From contig NW_019775942.1 of NCBI RefSeq assembly GCF_001039355.2, positions 24,903-88,902 on the forward strand: a stretch of 64,000 nt of DNA. Direction: 5' to 3'. A program made the translations under genes and the position numbers. The stretch comes from Lingula anatina. Its lineage: Eukaryota; Brachiopoda; Lingulata; Lingulida; Lingulidae. The notes under the pieces were generated by a model. It made no database searches. It was not told the DNA's origin and was given only the letters and a program-made list of their open reading frames with translations. Each line of letters starts with the position of its first letter. The first letter of the stretch is position 1. Positions 58,701-64,000 of the stretch are shown one piece after another.

Positions 58701-61235
58701 TAAGTTATAAAATCGATCATGATTTATAGTTACAAATTAACCTTTTCATTTCTGTTGATATGCATATTTGTGAATTCTTATATCCCAAACATATCACAAA
58801 CCGCAACCACCAGACAGAAATGAAGACATCGTCTTAATATACCTGGTCTTCCATCAGCACCGTTGGCACCACTGGGGCCAGTAGGGCCTCTCGGGCCAGC
58901 TTCACCAGCAGATCCTGCTGGACCCGCGGGGCCGGTTGCTCCACGGGCCCCGGGGTTACCATTTCTACCATCTCTTCCCGGGGCACCAGTTGAACCTGGG
59001 CCACCTGGGCGTCCATTGGAGCCTGTTTGACAAATAAAACGAAGTTGATGTATTTAAGTATGTCGGTGGAAAGAAACCATTATTTTCAGCATACTAAAAT
59101 TATCTTAAATATTTATTTCAAAGAATCGCAATCTGCTACTGATTGAAAGATGCGTGTAACACTATAAGATACAGGTAACAAGCGGTAGGTACATTTCACC
59201 TTATTGCACAATACGGGCAGTTTTTCTGCACGAATAAGTTGGAAATAATGCTAAGGTTGGGAGACATTAGTCAGACATTTAACAATAATAATTATGGCAA
59301 TAATTCTCACCGTCTCTCCCAGCTGGCCCTGCTGGACCTGCTGGCCCTGGTGGGGACGGTCCAACTGGGCCGGCATCTCCCCTTGGTCCTTTGTTGCCAT
59401 CGGGTCCTCGGGGGCCAGCTGGACCTTGAGGTCCTCTTGGGCCAGGGTCGCCTGAAATTTAAAAAACTCGTGTATAAATCACACATGGAAACGTGAATCG
59501 AGCCTATTTTTAATATGCCATCCGTACAAAAGTCCAAATGCATATTTTTCTTGTACACATTAACGTGTAGATTAGATTCATCTGAAATCATTCGTTAAAC
59601 GTTGACCTGAAGAGATTGGAATTATTTTTATTAGGTGTTCATCAAATTAATATTTAGTTAATGACTGCAGCCTTATCTACTAGGTCTATGCCAGACCTCC
59701 TCAAAGATGATGCATTTTTGGTGGTCATTTCACTATTTGGTTCATAGTATCACTAATGACACCTTACATACCGACAGGCCCTGCGGGTCCACGTCTTCCT
59801 TCTTCACCCGGAGCTCCGGCAACACCAGTTGGTCCCTTAGGTCCGGCCTGCCCCACACCTCCTCCGGTCTCTCCCTTGGGTCCCATGGCCCCTGTGATTC
59901 CTGTAGGTCCTTTGGGGCCTGTGGGCCCACTGACACGGCCTGTCTTTTGTAGAACGCTCACGACCAGGTTAATTGCTGAAAAAGAAAAGTGCATATTGCA
60001 TCAACTATTAGTCTCTGTATATCACCAGTAAAAAAACAGGGTTTTTCTACGTATTTTATCTAAACGTGATACGATTACCTTAGCAAAAAGATTAGATTTA
60101 ACAACACAATTGTGGAAATTAGTACAATAAGTTAAACTGAATAACAAGGAAGGTGCTTCAACCTAGTTAAAACTGGGGTTTTACTTGTATATTCTACCCT
60201 GGAGAAAGACAGAAATTTCTAAAATACATTTCAATATGTTTTTTAAAAATAGATATCAGTAAAAAGAACCCAACCGGTATCCAATGACTTACTGAGAGTA
60301 CACTCGTCTCCAAAGAATGGTTCCTTGCACTCGCACTCGAAAGGATCATTAGGTCTTCCAGTAAGCGTGCACCTGCCTCCATTGCATGGGTCACCCTCGC
60401 ATGCGATTGCTGGAAGAAAGACCCACAGCGTTCAGATCTTAAAGACGTTCAGTGAAAATTTAAAGAGAAGCCCTCTCTATTTGTATATACTTATACTCAT
60501 TTTTACTAAGTAGGATATAATAAAACTATTCCTGTAATAAGTCAAGACTGATTTCTCTGGTCGATTTTTTTCCTTAGTGCTCTACGCTGTCTTCTGTGCA
60601 CTTACGGGTCTCACAGCTCTTCCCAGTATACAGGGGCATGCACTGACACTTAAAGCCCCCTGGCGCTGGCTGAGGGATGCAGGTGCCTGCGTTCTGGCAT
60701 GGGTTGGGGAGGCAGGCTAGGATGTCTACTGTCAGGTCTTAAAAGTAAACCAGAAACATATGATATAACACATATTTAAACGACAGTAATGAGCCGATTG
60801 AAACGGAGTGGAGCTTGTAGCAAATTCTAAAAAAAAAGTGAAGTAAGGTTTTGTTCTTATGGCTTTGCTTTTAAAAACAACACTTAATATGGTATACCCA
60901 AATTTATTAGTAGTACTAATACTTAGATACGTCAAAAGCACACTTCACATCCCTAAAAGAACTGAATATGAAAAATATATACGAGATTTGCTTTGAGCAA
61001 TTAAAATACACATTTCCTGTAAATACAAGAATTGGGAACAAAACAATTCGTTTAGAAGAATTGTACATACCAATCTGACAATATCGGCCATAGTAGTTAT
61101 CAGGGCATAGACACAATCTTCCGCCAGATGAGTCTAGAACGCATCTTCCACCGTTCAAACAGTAGTTGTTGGACACGTCTCGTGGGTTGCATAGCGTCGC
61201 TGAAACGAAAAGAGCTCCTTTAAGCCACCTGATTC

Positions 61236-61300
<65 letters not shown>

Positions 61301-63977
61301 GGTGACTACAAGAAGATGCTTTCAAATGAATTAGTTCTTATTCCATTTCGAATCTTGAAAATAAAATGTATTTTTCTAGGTAAAACTACCCCGGGTAGGC
61401 AACAGTTACATTATAAAACAAAATAGTAATCATTTTACAGCACTGGTGAAAGGATCAATGCACGTTGATCACTTGACACCTTCAATTTTAGTAATATTGT
61501 AACTAAATATTAAAACATGAGCATATTTGAACTTAGAGACCATTCCCAGAGACTATCGTACTAACTTTGGATCGAACTACATGTATCTCCAAGGGGATTC
61601 TCTCTTAATTGTAATTAAGTAAGCTGATAGGGGGTAATTAACTATCGTTTAGCAGGCGTTATTTAGTAGGCGTCTCAGACATCTAAGCCACTTAAGCTGA
61701 AAGCAATTTAGCGAGAAACCCCGTGGAGATGGACCGATCCTGTTAGATCGATCTAGGGATGGGAACCCAGTCTTACTCGATTCACAGTTCTTTCCACCGT
61801 AGGGTTCTGGGCAGGAACAGGTGTACTCCCCTGGTCTGGCACCATCACGGCACCTGCCGCCATTTTGGCAGGGGGAGCCACAGCAGCCTGCGCAGGACTT
61901 GGGTACCACTATCACCGTGGTGCCTTTATCGGTGACGGACGATGTTCCGTCTGAAATAAAGTTAGGTAAGGTCTAAAATGGTACGTGGAAAGTTGGGTTT
62001 ACAAAGATATAGTGAGAGGATGTGGTAGATGGTTTTGGTAGCATATACGTACATTATTTTGAAGCTTAAATAGCATGAAAACGATTTAAATCAGCCATTA
62101 ATATAATATCTGATGATACATTTAATCATATTTAAAATGATAGATACAAATTGACTCTTAGATACACAAGGTCTTCCAATACCTTTCAGTGTTTATTGCA
62201 TTGAAAGCATTCTATAGATCGGTAATGGTGTTTCATTTCCTGCAGAACTCATTGTCAAACTTTTAAATGGCCAAAATATTAATTTCGTCTTTGGACAAAT
62301 TATTAACAACAACAAACAGCTATATTTAACATGTACCTACCTATTTGGCATGAACTTCCAAAGAACGGTTTGATGCACTTACAGTACATGGAACCGTCTG
62401 AGCGCATTGCACATTTACCGCCATTCAAGCAGCTGAGGCCGCCGGGTGATGGGCAGGCTCGCACTGAAAGGTCAGGGTCATATTATAAGTAAGGTCAAGG
62501 TTAAATTTAAGGTCAAGGTCGCAGATTTATGTAGCAAGGCGTAGAATGACAGACGTTGTCTCTTAGAATTTTGATATTGTTCTAAACATTGAACCTTGGT
62601 TTCTATATAATTTTATGATACTAAAATGGTATTATCAAATTTATCTAGGATTAATGACGACATCAGTACCTTTTTGTATGAAAATCACACGCCCTGTTTG
62701 TCAAATTGAAAACGGACGATTACCTATACTATCTTCAGGTATACAAAAGCGTCATCAGTGTAAACTCACCTCCGTCACAGGTATGTCCCGTGTAAGGGTC
62801 TTTACACTCACACCGGAAGCTGTCCCCCTCAGGCATACATTTACCACCGTTCTTACACGGGTTGATTCTGCAGGGGGGATCTGGCTTGACTGAAATGACA
62901 CAATAAACATCACATTATTTCGTGATAAAAATTTTAATACGCGCTTTTTATTTGTATTTTTTTTTTTGTTGTTAAAGAGTCTAAAATGAACGTAGAATTC
63001 AAACATGTAACGGTAATTATCAAAACCTTTTTATATCTTCCTCTGAGTCAAGTCTAAGGCATCCTAACAAGGCCTGTATTTTCCAACGCGGACAGCGCAC
63101 CATTAAGGCGCCACTGATGACTGTAATATCAAGACCACTTACTGTAGGACGGGCAGCATTGGTAGGCAATGGCCAGGTTGGGCTGCTGGGTCTGCTGACA
63201 CTCGTCTGTCATGTTGACCCGGCAGTACCTCATGCCGTCACAGTAGGCTCGCACCTTGTCCATGAAACACTCAAACTCTGGCAGAGTGGTCGTGCAAGAC
63301 GGGTCCACGTTTCTGTCACAGAAACGCTTCACGTGGATGTGCTGCTTGCCACAGCTCATCTCCATGAAGGTGTTGTCACAGTCGTACCTGCCGTATTGCT
63401 CTGGAATGAAAAGGACTCAGTATGGCTCTACGTTCTCTTTTTCTATATTTTGTTCTTTCCTCAAATATATATCACAATATTTGATGATTTAATCAAAACT
63501 TGCTCTTTTCAAAAACATTATAACGACCGTCCAATTACTGCGGTACTTATTATTTACCATTGTAATTTTTCTGTTATTTTTTTCATGTTAATTATGATAT
63601 AGTGTAGTCAGTTCAATTTTTACGATAGATGTAAGTAATATGTCTTATCTTATTCTCATCTATTTGAACTGATTACACTATATCATATAACTATAACTGT
63701 AATATATAAGTACCCAAATACCTCACGCGGTGCGATTTGCTACAGTTAAATTCAACGGGAAATAAAATTCAATAGGAGAATGATCGTGATGGCCTCCGAA
63801 TATATAACTATGTTCCTCAGGAAAGAGGGCTACTTCAAAAAGTCTTCCACGTTCTCTAAATGTAAAAGATGTATAAACATGATCCAATGGCGTGCTTACC
63901 CCCAATACAACAAGCCTGGTTGTCGCCCTTCTCACAATAGTGACCGTAGAAACCACACGGGCAGATGCACCGGAAAC
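49329..63977 (-). CDS. gene B: EGF-SUEL-EGF6-collagen protein, 5' end outside the window
   Basis: Visible order: second half of EGF1, SUEL-type module, EGF2-7, lead-in [13 protein letters not shown], about 1,900 residues of collagenous sequence, and a Cys-rich tail. At least 2,437 residues are visible; by comparison with gene A only about 80 N-terminal residues with the signal peptide are missing. Each module pairs one-to-one with gene A in sequence, order and intron phase. All visible introns are phase 1. The collagen region differs in exon structure: one 3,069-base exon replaces many small ones. It is richer in Asn ([16 protein letters not shown]). The final 150 residues lack COLFI or NC1. 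Presumably secreted and structural, like gene A. Confidence 0.9.
50011..50157 (-). CDS. gene B collagen exon
   Basis: 147 bases, 49 codons, [13 protein letters not shown] start, ends GPAGTVRG, phase 1-1. Confidence 0.88.
50630..53698 (-). CDS. gene B giant collagen exon (3,069 bases)
   Basis: 1,023 codons in one exon, from [13 protein letters not shown] to GSPSRQRG at the donor AAAGGG|gtgagt. Phase 1 at both ends. It is mostly regular Gly-X-Y, but with short breaks such as [32 protein letters not shown] and PANGRGPTG. Vertebrate fibrillar collagens use 45-, 54- or 108-base exons, so a single exon of this size implies massive intron loss, retrocopying of this segment, or repeat expansion. Confidence 0.93.
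54117..54269 (-). CDS. gene B collagen exon
   Basis: 153 bases, [13 protein letters not shown] start, phase 1-1. Confidence 0.88.
54434..54568 (-). CDS. gene B collagen exon
   Basis: 135 bases, [13 protein letters not shown] start, phase 1-1. Confidence 0.88.
54580..55100. other. intron sequence of gene B, nothing recognised
   Basis: AT-rich intron. The segment CGCATACAGTCGACGAC near 54697 recurs as CGCATACAGTGGACGAC near 54929, a small direct repeat; no other structure was seen. Confidence 0.5.
55101..55298 (-). CDS. gene B collagen exon
   Basis: 198 bases, [13 protein letters not shown] start, phase 1-1. Confidence 0.89.
55508..56239 (-). CDS. gene B large collagen exon (732 bases)
   Basis: 244 codons, [13 protein letters not shown] start, phase 1-1. 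It is the second-largest exon of the gene. Confidence 0.91.
56483..56572 (-). CDS. gene B collagen exon
   Basis: 90 bases, [13 protein letters not shown] start, ends GPQGFPG; one of the few places with Lys, Met and Phe in the triplets. Confidence 0.86.
56826..56969 (-). CDS. gene B collagen exon
   Basis: 144 bases, [13 protein letters not shown] start, phase 1-1. Confidence 0.88.
57305..57403 (-). CDS. gene B collagen exon
   Basis: 99 bases, [13 protein letters not shown] start, phase 1-1. Confidence 0.86.
57666..57782 (-). CDS. gene B collagen exon
   Basis: 117 bases, [13 protein letters not shown] start and [10 protein letters not shown], phase 1-1. Confidence 0.86.
58097..58207 (-). CDS. 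gene B collagen exon with SPNRQQG break
   Basis: 111 bases, [17 protein letters not shown] start. The break resembles GSPSRQRG at the end of the giant exon. Phase 1-1. Confidence 0.86.
58383..58583 (-). CDS. gene B collagen exon
   Basis: 201 bases, [13 protein letters not shown] start, phase 1-1. Confidence 0.88.
58843..59022 (-). CDS. gene B collagen exon
   Basis: 180 bases, [13 protein letters not shown] start, phase 1-1. Confidence 0.88.
59311..59451 (-). CDS. gene B collagen exon
   Basis: 141 bases, [13 protein letters not shown] start, ends at GGGAGAGACG|gtgaga, phase 1-1. Confidence 0.88.
59772..59975 (-). CDS. gene B lead-in and first collagen exon
   Basis: 204 bases: [20 protein letters not shown] then [16 protein letters not shown], with a break at [11 protein letters not shown]. 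The hydrophobic heptad-like start matches the position of [10 protein letters not shown] in gene A. Confidence 0.88.
60293..60409 (-). CDS. gene B EGF7
   Basis: [18 protein letters not shown] then [17 protein letters not shown]. Phase 1-1. Confidence 0.9.
60606..60737 (-). CDS. gene B EGF6
   Basis: [20 protein letters not shown] then [16 protein letters not shown]. Phase 1-1. Confidence 0.9.
61071..61199 (-). CDS. gene B EGF5
   Basis: [20 protein letters not shown] then [16 protein letters not shown]. Phase 1-1. Confidence 0.9.
61237..61299. repeat. 63-base poly(A) run in an intron
   Basis: An uninterrupted A homopolymer 38 bases from the EGF5 exon; it could be the tail of an old retroelement but no body is visible. 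Confidence 0.95.
61536..61772 (+). mobile_element. foldback TIR element, family F, copy 4, inserted in a splice donor
   Basis: 237 bases with ends GAGACCATTCCCAGAGAC and GATGGGAACCCAGTC and the family body (GGGGGTAATTAACTATCG, TAAGCCACTTAAGC, GCAATTTAGCGAGAAACCCC). TTA duplications flank it at 61533-61535 and 61773-61775. The right-hand TTA lies in the donor of the EGF4 exon: on the minus strand the junction reads CGA|g-taa-GACTGGG, so the element supplies donor position +5. Confidence 0.85.
61777..61950 (-). CDS. gene B EGF4
   Basis: [19 protein letters not shown] linker, then [15 protein letters not shown] and [16 protein letters not shown]. Its donor overlaps the end of a transposable element. 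Confidence 0.9.
62341..62463 (-). CDS. gene B EGF3
   Basis: [18 protein letters not shown] then [16 protein letters not shown]. Phase 1-1. Confidence 0.9.
62770..62889 (-). CDS. gene B EGF2
   Basis: [18 protein letters not shown] then [16 protein letters not shown]. Phase 1-1. Confidence 0.9.
63143..63400 (-). CDS. gene B SUEL-type lectin-like module
   Basis: 86 codons starting EQYGRYDC, with [33 protein letters not shown] and IAYQCC. Same cysteine order and the same NMT sequon as gene A. It keeps a YGR near the start, but not in the place where sugar-binding SUEL domains have it. Confidence 0.8.
63900..63977 (-). CDS. gene B EGF1, second half
   Basis: 26 codons, [18 protein letters not shown] then DNQACCIGG, acceptor ttctag and donor GGGG|gtaagc. 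The first half of the module and the signal peptide lie beyond the right edge of the window. Confidence 0.85.
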
Positions 63978-64000
63978 CTAGAAATATTAAACAATCATCA

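Overview
The window is eukaryotic and most likely from a marine invertebrate. Genes are split by AT-rich introns with GT-AG borders. Intergenic DNA is full of microsatellites and short terminal-inverted-repeat elements, and there are assembly gaps at 13154-13178 and 27213. The gene content (TAF10, a ZP-domain membrane protein, secreted EGF/SUEL-lectin/collagen proteins) is metazoan. The repeat style and the EGF-bearing collagens suggest a lophotrochozoan such as a brachiopod or mollusc. That placement is inference; no species marker was seen.

Layout. 1-8.7 kb: repeat-rich DNA with no supported gene, except that its right edge may hold the missing 3' part of the next gene. 8.7-10.1 kb, minus strand: the 5' part of a small, unrecognised signal-peptide or one-pass membrane protein. 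It lies head to head with TAF10 (plus strand, 10690-13638, four exons, complete). 14.2-18.1 kb: intergenic DNA with several non-autonomous DNA transposon remnants. 18.2-21.5 kb, plus strand: a complete six-exon gene for a short type-I membrane protein with a ZP-C-like half domain. Its poly(A) signal lies tail to tail with that of the first collagen gene.

22.4-44.1 kb (gene A) and 49.3 kb to beyond the right edge (gene B), both minus strand, are tandem paralogues that fill most of the window. Each encodes an EGF module, a SUEL-type lectin-like module, six more EGF modules, a short hydrophobic lead-in, a collagenous region of about 1,900 residues, and a short Cys-rich C-terminal tail (N-x-T, G-P-Y, C-x-P-C-G-P) in place of a fibrillar COLFI or NC1 domain. 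Gene A has a signal peptide; the start of gene B lies outside the window. Almost every intron is phase 1 and nearly all module borders coincide with exon borders. A collapsed gene A comes to about 2,490 residues, close to the at least 2,437 visible in gene B. They look like a secreted, lectin-bearing, lineage-specific collagen family, probably structural matrix proteins of cuticle, shell or another extracellular fabric.

Two cautions. A 2.7-kb stretch of gene A appears twice in tandem (24472-27212 and 27214-29926), joined by a single N, with an exon cut at the join and incompatible splice phases. This is most simply an unmerged allele in the assembly. All exon borders were read by eye from splice consensus and frame; nothing was checked against transcripts or databases.
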